From assembly GCA_949752735.1 (NCBI GenBank), contig OX457036.1, positions 85,573,487-85,637,486 on the forward strand: DNA of 64,000 bases. The letters run 5' to 3'. This DNA comes from Lumbricus terrestris (Eukaryota > Annelida > Clitellata > Crassiclitellata > Lumbricidae). Shown piece after piece: positions 10,179-20,157 of this stretch (positions are counted from its first letter, which is position 1; each line of letters starts with the position of its first letter). Made by a program: the position numbers and the translations under genes. The notes below the pieces were generated by a model that ran no database searches, had not been told where the DNA came from, and saw only the letters and a program-made list of their open reading frames with translations.

Positions 10179-12140
10179 ATGGATCCAACTTGGCAACATC
10201 CATTTTCAGCAATAAATAGTGGACCTTCTGGATGTGGAAAAACACAATTCACCTTGCGATTTATAGATCATTTACATTATATGGTCAAACCAAATATAGA
10301 AAAAATTATTTGGTGTTATGGAATATATCAAGAAATATTCGACAAGTATAACCAAATTCAATTTCAAGAGGGATTACCAGACATAAATATTTTTGATGGC
10401 AAGCAGAAAACGCTTCTGATATTGGACGATCTCATGAGCGAGACTGACGAACGTGTTACCATGTTATTCACAAAAATAAGTCATAACAGAAATTTTCTAT
10501 ACTATATCTGACACAGAATCTATTCTACAAAGGCAAGCATACAAGAACCATCAGTCTGAACGCTCATTACTTCATTCTTTTCAAAAATGTCAGAGATTCC
10601 ACGCAGATAGCCAACTTGGCCAGACAGATGTTTCCTTCCAAGTCGAATTTCATGATAGAGGCTTTTGCAGATGCGACCATGACACCATTCGGTTATCTTT
10701 TGGTGGATCTTAAACCGGAAACTGACGAACGATGTAGACTTAGAACGAATATTTTCCCAGGCGAGACGCATTATGTATACCGTAAAACGGGGTTACTTTG
10801 CCCTGCTGGGTGACTTTGGCCCAAATTGAAAAATTAGTTTGCACACCTCCGGGTTTCCGTAGTTATCACGTGATTTTGACTTGCTTTACAGCTGACGATA
10901 TGTCATTATAAGGCGAATATTTAAAACAAATTTGAATGATTTCATTGTAATAGTTGTTGAAATTTTCCAGATTTGTTTGCAAGCATCAAAAATGTGAAAA
11001 TTTTAAGATGTGCAAAATTATTTTTCTGTGAAAAATACTGTTAATAATACCGTGGGTGACAATTACACTTGTCAATGTACATTATATTGGCATGTGTATG
11101 GCGTACCGTTTGTTCCGTGATGTCGCTAATAGGTAAGTTAAAAATGCAAGAACATTTTTTGGGGTGACTTTGGCCGAAATTTGGGGTTACTTTGGCCCAC
11201 ATTCTAAATTACTGTTGACGATGTATATATTATGTTTCTGTCAAAATTAATAAATGCATTTGCTTAAACTTCACTTTCTGTGATATTTTGACTGGTTTTT
11301 GGTTGAGCATACGGTACCAATTCTTGAAAGGTGGCTTTGTTATAGGGCTTAGTCACATGTACGAGGGTGAACAATTTCCTAGTATGGTCAAAGCACTAAA
11401 TAAACGAAGAACTCAAAACATCTGTTTAGCTAGAAGTGATATGAACTGGAACTGACCTGCAAATGTGGATAAGATATTATACTATACAGTAGCAATTTTG
11501 AAAATTCCACCCCAAAGAAAACATTTGCACGAGAATTGCTCCAAGTCCATTCATTGGAAAGTAATGGAATTTGCACACATTTAATTAGTCAGTTGACTTC
11601 TCACTAATCTTTTAAAAGTCTTTTACAAGTACCAGTAACAGTACCATAGTATTTTGTGTTGGTTTTAAGTGTAGATATTGTTCATAGTGATTCACTGAGA
11701 TCGAGAAGCAGATGGAGTTCACGAACATTTCAATTGTCATAATTATGACTTCGCAGTAGCCCTTTGCACGTCTTTTACAAGTACCAGTACCAGTACCAGT
11801 GTCATTTTTGTGTTAATTATAAGTTTATATATCTCTTAAACACATTCCTTGGGCCAAAGTCACCCCAGCAATAGGTCGACTTTGTCTAATAACGGCAAAA
11901 CCACCGTGGGCCAAAGTCACCCCCACCTGATTGGGTGACTGGCCCACCCAAAAAGTAAAAAAAATAACGGTTCAAATGTTATCACACAATTTTTTTTATT
12001 GTTCGCTTCTACTCTCTAACCCTATGCACTGCTAATGAAATTGCTAGATCAGCCATATTCAGTCACATTATCGTTTTATTATAAAAACAAGATGAAAATG
12101 GGCCAAAGCAACCCCGTTTTACGGATATGCAAGAAAGTGA
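10179..12140 (+). pseudogene. A32/FtsK-HerA-type genome packaging ATPase, frameshifted and split
   Basis: The start at 10179 is followed by Walker A GPSGCGKT (residues about 15-22) and Walker B LLILDDL (about 87-93), then SHNRN, typical of the poxvirus A32-like packaging ATPases shared by Polintons, adintoviruses and other double-jelly-roll viruses. The frame closes at 10511. Homologous sequence (QIANLARQMFPSKSNF and PFGYLLVDLKPETDE) continues in another frame to 10779, so a small indel lies near 10493-10505. A DNA element then interrupts the gene at 10780-12124. The last codons and stop lie at 12128-12140. In the intact family the enzyme uses ATP to translocate DNA into the capsid. This copy cannot make the full protein. 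Confidence 0.85.
10780..12124. mobile_element. DNA element with CCGTAAAACGGGG inverted ends, inserted in the Polinton ATPase
   Basis: Left end CCGTAAAACGGGGTTACTTT and right end AAGCAACCCCGTTTTACGG are inverted repeats. ATA flanks it on both sides (10777-10779 and 12125-12127). A 3-bp duplication keeps the ATPase C-terminus in frame (inference). The words GGTGACTTTGGCCC and GGGCCAAAGTCACCCC recur inside at about 10809, 11161, 11872, 11909 and 11935. No ORF of note. The length is 1345 bp, so the copy is non-autonomous. Confidence 0.75.
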
Positions 12141-12181
12141 ATATAAGGAGACGTATTCACACTTACCTTCATTCATTCATA

Positions 12182-12511
12182 ATGGCTTCGTCGCTGGAGG
12201 ATAAATTTGAAAAGCTGAAACTACTCAAAGATTCTTCACCCAAAGTTCGGAAGGAGATTTTGAAAGAGTGCAAATCATCTCTGCTTTGCTGTCTTTGCGA
12301 GTGTGCTCTGAACATTTTAAAAGGCAATGTTCCTCTGAAAAAAGCTCAGAAGAGTAGACTTGGTCGTTTCAAACACAAGTTAAGAAAATTGGCATCCAAG
12401 AAAACTCGTTTAAAGATAAAGAAGCGAATAGTACAGAACGGTGGATTCATAGGTGCACTGCTTACTCCAATCGTTTCTTTTCTTGGTTCGCTTCTAAGTA
12501 ATAAAATATAG
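12182..12511 (+). CDS. small basic protein with hydrophobic C-terminus, Polinton-encoded
   Basis: A start at 12182 (ATGGCTTCG, 41 bp after the ATPase stop) gives 109 residues. An upstream in-frame extension to 12035 lies inside the inserted DNA element and is ignored. Residues 1-45 are amphipathic, with a cysteine cluster (LLCCLCECAL). The middle is lysine/arginine rich (KKAQKSRLGRFKHKLRKL, KKTRLKIKKR). The end is a glycine-rich hydrophobic stretch (GGFIGALLTPIVSFLGSLL). Similar small basic proteins occur in Polintons and recall adenovirus core protein X/mu, so condensation of packaged DNA or a membrane activity is possible. I do not recognise the family with certainty. The stop TAG is followed after one base by the next ATG. 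Confidence 0.7.
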   Translation: MASSLEDKFEKLKLLKDSSPKVRKEILKECKSSLLCCLCECALNILKGNVPLKKAQKSRLGRFKHKLRKLASKKTRLKIKKRIVQNGGFIGALLTPIVSFLGSLLSNKI

Positions 12512-12834
12512 TATGGAACATACCAAAAAGATGGTTCTGGTAGAACCTCGACAGATCAAAAAATGGAAAGAAACCATGTTAGATAAGACTTTGTCCAAAT
12601 TGGACACTCAGATGTATGATATTCTACATAGGAATATTGCCGATGATGATAAAGCCAAACTGTATTCCAGTAGTTTGAATCGTTACTTGAACATTGATAA
12701 ACCATCCATTGTTACCAAGTTCGAAACTAAAGAATCTGAAAATGTGACAGCGCTTCAGAAACCACAGTTCGGCAAGTCGAACAGTATAGAGTCACAAGTT
12801 CTGGAAACGGTACCTAAGAAATGGAAAACACAAG

Positions 12835-13408
12835 TGTGAGCTAATTTTGTATAGTGTATGTGGTCAGTTAATGTTTAGGCGTACGAATAGACCAGCTCAA
12901 GGTCAGCGTCTAGACAGTTAGGCCTGCAGGTGACAGACTGGCGGGAAAGTTGGCGCGGCTCGGCCGACCGTCGCCGGAGAGCGCGAGAGAGAGAGAGATA
13001 GGCAGACAGACAGACGGACAGATAGACGGAGAGAGGCAGATAGAAGGACAGAGCGGCAAGGGGAAGAAGGTACGCCCAGACAGTGAGATAAGTTGTAGAA
13101 GAAGGAGTTGGTAGTAGAGAGTAGAAGACGTTTTAGAGAACAGTGGAGTTAGATAATAATAGTTGCGTTGCTGTCGTAGAATTCAAGCGTTTGTCGTCGT
13201 TGATGCATTGTTGTGTTATTTGCGTGGTTATGAACGAAGAAGAAAATACAAGAAACAGAGCTTTGTTATAATTGAACAAGTTAAGAACTTTAGAAACTTA
13301 TACACTAGCTTTAGATACCGAAATACAGTGACTAGGTTAGGCGTAGGCTGCGCTACTGAACACAAGGAAAAACTGGAGAAAACTTTGAAGGTCAATTGGA
13401 GGTTGACA
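12835..13408 (+). repeat. 5' LTR of Gmr1-like element
   Basis: 574 bp, TGTGAG…TTGACA. Contains GCGCGAGAGAGAGAGAG and a run of GACAGACAGACGGACAG. Same length as the 3' LTR; the only difference I see is an A/C in the GA-rich part. Confidence 0.92.
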
Positions 13409-13842
13409 TTTTGGTGACAGCGGTGGGATACTGAATTCAAGCAAAGGACGTTGGGATCGCGAACTCAGTTGGAGGAATATTTTCAGTTGGAGGAATATTT
13501 TCAGTCGGAGGAATATTTACGGTTGGAGGAATATTTAAATCCAAGTCATAACGGACGGTGGATTTTGCTTACGAAGCGTTTTCGACGCCAAGTTACGGAC
13601 GGTGAATATCGAATCAATCTGAGGAGCCGACCACACGGGAGAAGGAAACTGAGCATCCGGTCGATTGGAGACGCAGATACAACGGGCATACGAACGACAT
13701 TACGACAACGCAACGCCAGAGAGAGGTATACAAAACTTGCTTGTTTACCCAAGGAGCCATAAGAATTAAAGTCAGCCAATCACAGATATTCATAGCCACT
13801 CCCTCGATTTCTTCACGGTAATCACTGAAGTAAAGAAGAAAG
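13409..13842 (+). other. untranslated leader of the Gmr1-like element
   Basis: Begins with the candidate primer binding site. Includes a short tandem repeat of TTGGAGGAATATTTTCAG near 13465-13540. No protein claimed before the ATG at 13843. Confidence 0.6.
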
Positions 13843-16800
13843 ATGGAGAAACTTACAGAACAAAAGCAAGCCAGTATAAAGAAGATGTCTTCTTATCGAT
13901 TAATAAAGTTATTAATTGAAGAGGGTCAAGACGTGGAAGAAGTCGAAGAGATGTCTAGAGAAAATTTGATGAGAGCCCTAACAGAGGTTTGGCTTAAAAA
14001 AGAAGCGATAGCACCACCTACTGCACCGGTAAGCCTATTTGGCGCTGAGGAGAAGCCAGTTGAAAAACCTCAGCCACCGATGTCTATGGAGGCGTTGATG
14101 CAATTTATGATGATGAGGGAGGAGCAACGCAGACAAGAAGAGAAAGAGAAAGAGGAGCAACGCAGACAAGAAGAAAAAGAACGGAGACGAGAGGAGAAAG
14201 AACAAAAACAAGAAGAGAAAGAGGAGCAACGTAGACGAGAAGAGAAAGAGGAGAAACGTAGACGAGAAGAGAAAGAGAAAGAGGAGCAACGGAGACAGGA
14301 AGAGAAAGAACGAAAACAAGAAGAGAAAGAAAGAGTGGAAAAAGCAGAAAGGATGAGACAAGAAGAGATACAGATGCAGAAGCAGCAGTTCCAGCTTCAG
14401 CTAGAACAACTGAAAAGAGATCGTGACGAAGCAGAACGAAGAAGGATGGAACTAATGATAGAATACGAGAGAGCAAGAAAAAGTGATGAAGAAATACGAA
14501 AACAACAGATTGAAGAGCAAAAGATTCGTGAGGAAGACAAAGAAGCCATGCGTTTGGCAGAATTACAAAGAGCCGAAGAGATTCGACAGGAAGAATTGAA
14601 AATGGAGAAAGAAAATTTGGAAAAAGCGGAAAGAGAAAGGGAAGAACAATTACAATTAGAACAAAAGAAACTCGCTCTTAAGGAAGCTCAGCTCCGAGAA
14701 ATGGCTATAGAAAAGGAGGAACGCAGAAGACAGTTAGAATTGTTGCAGCAAAAGATAGAACAAGAAGAACTGCGTAGGGTAGAAGATCAAAATAGACTGA
14801 GGGAACGAAATGAAGACGAAAGAAGAAGCCGTGAGGAGTCAGAACGAAACAGGATCAGAGAAAGTGAGACAATGGTGTCCAAGATTAAAAAGATAGGTGA
14901 TGCAATGAAACACGTATTACCTAAGATGCCATATGATATGATGGAGGTGCCATTATATTTTGAGACAGTTGAGAATGCATTCAACAGTTTTACGGTGGAA
15001 AAGCAGTTTTGGGTCAAATTGCTGTTGCCACTAATGACGCCAAGAGCAAGAACGGTGTTGAACCGATTGTCTTTCGATGATCTAGACGATTACGACATAG
15101 TGAAAGAACATTTACTGAAAGAATTCAAATTGACAGCGAGAGAATATCGATCACGATTTGGAGATGCGAGGAAAACGGCAGAAGAAACATACACGATGTT
15201 TACAGCAAGATTGAAGAATCTGTTGAACTATTATGTCAGAAGTAGGCGAGTGGGCAAAAGCTACGAGAAGTTATTTGATCTGTTGGTGGCGGATAAATTG
15301 AAAGAATGTCTACCAGCGGGTCCACTACAGTTCGTACTAGCAAAAGAGGGTACTGAATGCTTTGAAGCTAGTAATGTTGCAGAACTCGCAGACGTACACG
15401 TGAACAATCGAATTGGTCTAATGTTTCAAGACAAACCGAAATATGAAGCATGGGGAAATAGTTCGAAGCAACCCAGGTGGAATAGTAATAACAAAGAAAC
15501 AGGAAACCAAGCCAGAAATAACGAAGCAAGGAATGATGGTGCTCCTGGAAGACAGTTTGGTCAAGATAGAAGAGAAGCAACGGGTGACAGACAAATGTAC
15601 AGTCGAATTCCAGTGATGGGACGCCAAAGAGAAAACAATGCAGCGTACAATTACAGGCGGGAGAGCACTGAACAGAGAGGGATTGTTAGGAAACGTTGCC
15701 ATAATTGTCAGTCAGACCGACATTTGATAAAGGATTGTCAAGCACCACCAAGAATGACAAATTTGAGAAATAGATTTACTCGAAGTGCAGAAAATTTCAG
15801 AGTAAATCAGATCCAAGTAATGAATGCACCTAATCAGCTGGAAGAACAAAACAACCGCGAAACGGAAGTGAAGTCAGTAATGAAGTGTACGCCTCAGTTT
15901 ACTATACAGAGAGAAGTAGTAAAATCTGCTCCCATTACGGATACTTGTCGAGAAACAGAAAGTAAAGATCAGTGTCAACGTACGAAGAAGTCCTTACTAC
16001 GGCATGTAGATGTAGAGATACGTGGAAATGATGACAGTTGTCATCCCGTGCAAGTCAGAGCGCTGATTGACTCTGGTACTGAGATTCCAGTAATCAATGA
16101 GGAATTGTTGAAAGGAGCGACAGTGGAAGAAATTGGCAGAGTACATTTGCAATGTGTGGCTGGAGAACCCATTCCAGCTAAGTTGGTGAAAATCGAAGTG
16201 CGGATGAGTTGTCATAACGAAGGAGGAGATTTGAAAGACAAGGGAGTAAATATCGCGCCATATTTAACCTTGGTGTGTGCCAGCATTCCGGCAGTCTTGT
16301 GCAAAGATAACAAAGAAAAGTTCTTGCTGCATCCAGAGATAATCGCAGAACTGAAAGAGGTTTCACCAGTGAGTGTATTACAAGGAGAATTGCAAGCGAA
16401 TGTGACTACAAGAGCACAGAGTCGGAGAAGAGAGGTGGAAGAAGGAGAAGAGGAAAAGTCAAATGAAAGTTTGCTAGATGAGGACACAGAAAGCGATGAT
16501 GAACAAAGCGTTCAAGAAGAAGAAGAAGGAATAACATCCGGAAACAATGAAATTGAAGAAGAGATGGTTGCATGTGAACGTGATAATGATGATGATTCTG
16601 AGAGTGATGGTGAAATAGACACGAGTATGAGGGATTTGTTTGCCGAGAATACGAGTGATGAAAGACAATTGGCAGACGCAAAGAAATTTGAAGAGCAGCA
16701 GAGAAATGACGAGTCACTGAGGTCGTGGTGGAAGATAGCTGAAGACAAAGGATCAGAGTTTAGTGTGGTGAATGGGTTGATGTATAAGAAGCATCAAATG

Positions 16801-17946
16801 TTGGACCAGTTGGTGTATCAGTTGGTGTTGCCGAAGGAAAGAAGAATTCAGGTGATGGAATTGGCACATGAGTCAGTATTTGGCGGACACTTGGGAGAAG
16901 AGAAGACAAGGGAACGTATCAAGTTGTCCTTTGTGTGGCCAAGAATGCGTAGAGATGTGGTGAAGTTCTGCAAGTCCTGTGAGAAGTGTCAGTTGAAAGC
17001 ACGAAGTTTGGTGATGGATCGAGTGCCGAGTACACCAATACCAAGAGAGGATGTGCCGTTCAGAAGAATGACCATGGACGTCGTAGGACCAATCGAACCG
17101 ACTTCAGCAGCAGGGCATAAGTATTGTTTGTGCATCGTGGACTCATGTACAAGATGGCCGACAATATTCTTGATGAAGTCATTGACCGCTAAGGCTGTAT
17201 GCGAAGCTTTGATGAAGCTGTTCATGGATGTGGGGGTTCCGTCAGTAATAACGAGCGATAGAGGGACGAATTTTACAGCCAGTCTAATAAGAGAATTTCT
17301 GAAACTGATGGGATGTTGTCCTCGATTCGATTCGCCAGGACATCCAGAAGCGGCAGGATTGGTGGAGAGATGGAATCAAACGTTCAAGAAAATGATTCAT
17401 CATGTCGTTGTGGAAAATCCGAGACAGTGGCATAAAATTATTCCATTTACAGTCTGGGCATTGAGAGAAGTGCCTAATGCAACTACAGGAGTGGCACCGT
17501 ATTTGCTGGTCTATGGAAAGTTGCCGAGAGGGCCACTCACCATCCTTAAAGAAAGCTGGACCAAAGAAATAAATCTACCACCGAACATTGGAGTGCAACC
17601 GGCAAAGTACCTGAAGAATTTAAGAGCAGACATGGAAAAGGCCTTGACATTCGCCGAGAGCTGTGCTGAAGAAAAACAAAAACAGTACGCCAGTCAATAC
17701 AACAAAAGAGCAAAAGATAAAGAATTCGAGCCAGGAGAGAACGTCATCGTGCTGTATCCAACGTCAACCAATAAATTGATCTCCCGATGGCATGGTCCAT
17801 GCACGGTCCTGCAAAGAAGATCCAAATATTCGTATCTGGTGGACATGAACGAAAACGGTCGACGGATTATTCATGCTAACAAGATGAGGAAGTTCATTAC
17901 GAGAACATTGTCTTGTGGTCTGATCGTGGAAGAGGATGACGAATAG
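13843..17946 (+). CDS. Gag-protease-integrase part of Gmr1-like polyprotein (truncated by transposon)
   Basis: 1367 residues. A SAP-like N-terminus (about 15-55) is followed by a very long charged coiled coil (about 90-345, built on EEKEKEEQRRQ repeats). Next is a capsid region (about 350-520) whose EFKLTAREYRSRFGDARK and ETYTMFTARLKNLL resemble the SCAN fold, known to derive from Gmr1-like Gag. Then come a zinc knuckle CHNCQSDRHLIKDC (about 618-631), the protease active site LIDSGTEIPVI (about 739-749), an acidic linker, the HHCC zinc motif (H…GGHLG…CKSCEKC, about 1008-1050) and the D,D35E core (MTMDVVGP near 1076, TSDRG with D1139, VERWN with E1175). A GPY/F-like module (RWHGPCTVLQRR) precedes the end. 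The terminal TAG is the first codon of the inserted transposon, not a native stop. Confidence 0.9.
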   Translation: MEKLTEQKQASIKKMSSYRLIKLLIEEGQDVEEVEEMSRENLMRALTEVWLKKEAIAPPTAPVSLFGAEEKPVEKPQPPMSMEALMQFMMMREEQRRQEEKEKEEQRRQEEKERRREEKEQKQEEKEEQRRREEKEEKRRREEKEKEEQRRQEEKERKQEEKERVEKAERMRQEEIQMQKQQFQLQLEQLKRDRDEAERRRMELMIEYERARKSDEEIRKQQIEEQKIREEDKEAMRLAELQRAEEIRQEELKMEKENLEKAEREREEQLQLEQKKLALKEAQLREMAIEKEERRRQLELLQQKIEQEELRRVEDQNRLRERNEDERRSREESERNRIRESETMVSKIKKIGDAMKHVLPKMPYDMMEVPLYFETVENAFNSFTVEKQFWVKLLLPLMTPRARTVLNRLSFDDLDDYDIVKEHLLKEFKLTAREYRSRFGDARKTAEETYTMFTARLKNLLNYYVRSRRVGKSYEKLFDLLVADKLKECLPAGPLQFVLAKEGTECFEASNVAELADVHVNNRIGLMFQDKPKYEAWGNSSKQPRWNSNNKETGNQARNNEARNDGAPGRQFGQDRREATGDRQMYSRIPVMGRQRENNAAYNYRRESTEQRGIVRKRCHNCQSDRHLIKDCQAPPRMTNLRNRFTRSAENFRVNQIQVMNAPNQLEEQNNRETEVKSVMKCTPQFTIQREVVKSAPITDTCRETESKDQCQRTKKSLLRHVDVEIRGNDDSCHPVQVRALIDSGTEIPVINEELLKGATVEEIGRVHLQCVAGEPIPAKLVKIEVRMSCHNEGGDLKDKGVNIAPYLTLVCASIPAVLCKDNKEKFLLHPEIIAELKEVSPVSVLQGELQANVTTRAQSRRREVEEGEEEKSNESLLDEDTESDDEQSVQEEEEGITSGNNEIEEEMVACERDNDDDSESDGEIDTSMRDLFAENTSDERQLADAKKFEEQQRNDESLRSWWKIAEDKGSEFSVVNGLMYKKHQMLDQLVYQLVLPKERRIQVMELAHESVFGGHLGEEKTRERIKLSFVWPRMRRDVVKFCKSCEKCQLKARSLVMDRVPSTPIPREDVPFRRMTMDVVGPIEPTSAAGHKYCLCIVDSCTRWPTIFLMKSLTAKAVCEALMKLFMDVGVPSVITSDRGTNFTASLIREFLKLMGCCPRFDSPGHPEAAGLVERWNQTFKKMIHHVVVENPRQWHKIIPFTVWALREVPNATTGVAPYLLVYGKLPRGPLTILKESWTKEINLPPNIGVQPAKYLKNLRADMEKALTFAESCAEEKQKQYASQYNKRAKDKEFEPGENVIVLYPTSTNKLISRWHGPCTVLQRRSKYSYLVDMNENGRRIIHANKMRKFITRTLSCGLIVEEDDE

Positions 17947-20149
17947 TGTGGTTCACAGATACATGGTAAAAAATAAAGTTCAAGCCAGAAACCAAGACAC
18001 CCTCTCAGTTTGTTAGACCTATCAATAGTATGATTGAGACAAAATTTCAGCTTCCTATTCCATCTGGAAGACGGTGCTCCACGACTGTGTTACTTTGCAT
18101 GGACCAATGTATAGACGTTGACTGTACAAAATAATGTGTTGAGCATACATTCCTATACAATCGTATTTTATATAAATATAAATCAAATATTGCTTTAATA
18201 TGACAATATGTGTGATACTTAAGCAATTGGTCAGCATTAAATGTAAAATTTCAGTTGGTTTGAAAAATTGGAAATGTTCAAAATTGTCAAAAAAACATCG
18301 TTTAGTCCATGAATGTCGATAGTTCTCGTTTTCTTACTCCAACATCCGATAAGGTCTTTATAATCCAGAAGGCTAAGCAGGAGGCACTGTGTCAACAGCA
18401 GATTTCGTTATTGATTGAGTGGGGACAGCTTTCCTACTTCCCTCGACCACTTGGCTTTCTTCATCATCAGTGATGAGAGGATTGAATTCCTCGAACAACT
18501 TCTCACATCTCAAAGGTATGCTTTTCACCACTCTCTGACCAGTGTTGAATTCAGTATCTCCTTATTTATAATCCTCTTTCTCAATCTATTTTTCTGGTGG
18601 AAGCGTAACAAAGAATTGCCAATCTTCAGGCATTATGGTACTGTCCTCATTTGCTGAGATGCAAAGTCACCCATGCAATCTCTTTTTTCAGTGCAATGGC
18701 ACTAGGCCTCACCATCCTTTCACCAGGCTTCAGAGTCATTCTGTGGAATATTTCACCTTGTCTCTAGGCCTAAATTATTGGTAAATGGCCACATAACCAG
18801 ACCTACAACCTCACATGAAAGGTACTACTGGTGGTTTTCTAGGACCTTCATGGAAGCAAGGCTGATCTCCTGGGCAACTGACTCGCATTTTCTATATCTG
18901 ACCATATTGAAAGATCTGAAGCAACAACAGCAAGAGGAGTCTTTTATCCATGCCCTTGTGTGACGAAGGCCACAAAATTACATAAGTTGATGAATCTGAG
19001 TTTCTTCCTTCGTACTTATATTGATTACATCAGGTTGATCACTAAAAGGTATATTTTGATGGCGCGCAGTACCATCCAATGTGCATTGTTTATTGGACTC
19101 TCCAGTTTCTTATTGAAGGTGACTTACTATGTCAACCATCGATATCTCAATGAGTTCTTGGTAATTTTTCTAAAACTGACTTTATTTCAGCAGAGTACTT
19201 GAGAAAGCTGAATACTCTTGCATGGAGGGCTTCAGTACCGGATGTGACTTCCAGTCCTCAGATGTTGTCAAGTGTCACACCTTGCCAAGCAGCATTAAAT
19301 CTCTTAAACATTGGAATATATGGTGAATTCGATCAATCACAAGAACATGCAGAGAAGGCTTATGGCTAAAATCAATTCATTCATATAAGGTCAGCTACAG
19401 GAGTCTTGACCTATCTTGTCTTCCCGCAAAATCGTACACTCTATCGAAAATTCCGGTGCTGGCATAATGTTGTATCAAAGCTCAAGACCCGAATATTATC
19501 AGTGAGTTTCCATCACTCCAGAAAATGATGAATGGCCTTGGATTTGATTTGTATCCTGACACTGAAGCTAATTTGGGCACTCCGAAGAGTTTATACACAC
19601 CATCGCCTGAAACCAGTACTGGCAGGCGGTTGACATTTCCTGCTCTGAAGATCCCAGGATAATCTGGAGGTACAAATTCAGATCTTTCAACTTCGGCATG
19701 TTCCATCCTGGTCTTCTTAGGCATTTCTTGTTAATGGTACTCCATAAAAACGGCAGGACAGATGGACTGTACACAAGTGCTGCAGAAATTGGCACCAACA
19801 GTCTCAATCCTTCATGATCAAATCACCAGAAGTCTCATTTCCATAAAATACACTTGTCACTTATTGTCTTAACAACTGTGTAGTCTTAATTCTGGCACGT
19901 ATATGATAACACAACAGAAACTATTTAAAGCCCATCTACATGACAAATGTTGAGTTTTTGACCAAACAAGAAAGGTATCAAGATTTCTAGCTAATACTAC
20001 TACATGGTAAGTTTTGTGTGTCATTGAGCACCGTCTTCTAGTCCGAATCTGGGGCTGAAATTTGGTCTCAATAATACTAATAACAAGTCTAACAAACTGG
20101 GAAGGTGTCTTGGATTCTAGCTTGAATTTTATTTTTTTGGACCACACTA
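17944..20149 (-). mobile_element. hAT-like DNA transposon with 8-bp duplication, nested in the Gmr1-like element
   Basis: Ends TAGTGTGGTTC and the inverse of TAGTGTGGTCC, flanked by ATGACGAA on both sides (17936-17943, 20150-20157). Longer subterminal inverted repeats follow (CCAAGACACC…CAGTTTGTTAGAC at 17995-18030 versus its inverse at 20085-20112). An 8-bp duplication fits the hAT superfamily. Minus-strand coding remnants (19482-19807) resemble a transposase family also found at 32880-33710. Their frame is broken, so the copy is defective. Confidence 0.8.
19482..19807 (-). pseudogene. transposase-like remnant
   Basis: The minus-strand translation holds RLPVLVSGDGVYKLFGVPK in one frame, with neighbouring frames that carry PSVLPFLWSTINKK. 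Similar DRLxVxVSGDG sequence occurs at 33322-33357 on the + strand. I associate it with a dispersed animal transposon family that has an RNase-H-like core, but I could not confirm this. Broken by frameshifts. Confidence 0.5.
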
Positions 20150-20157
20150 ATGACGAA

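Noticed and set aside
14035..14476. Long minus-strand open frames opposite the Gag coiled coil, rich in Leu, Phe and Ser
   Set aside because: They are the complement of GAG/GAA/AGA codons of the charged coiled coil. Low complexity, no start context, no homology.
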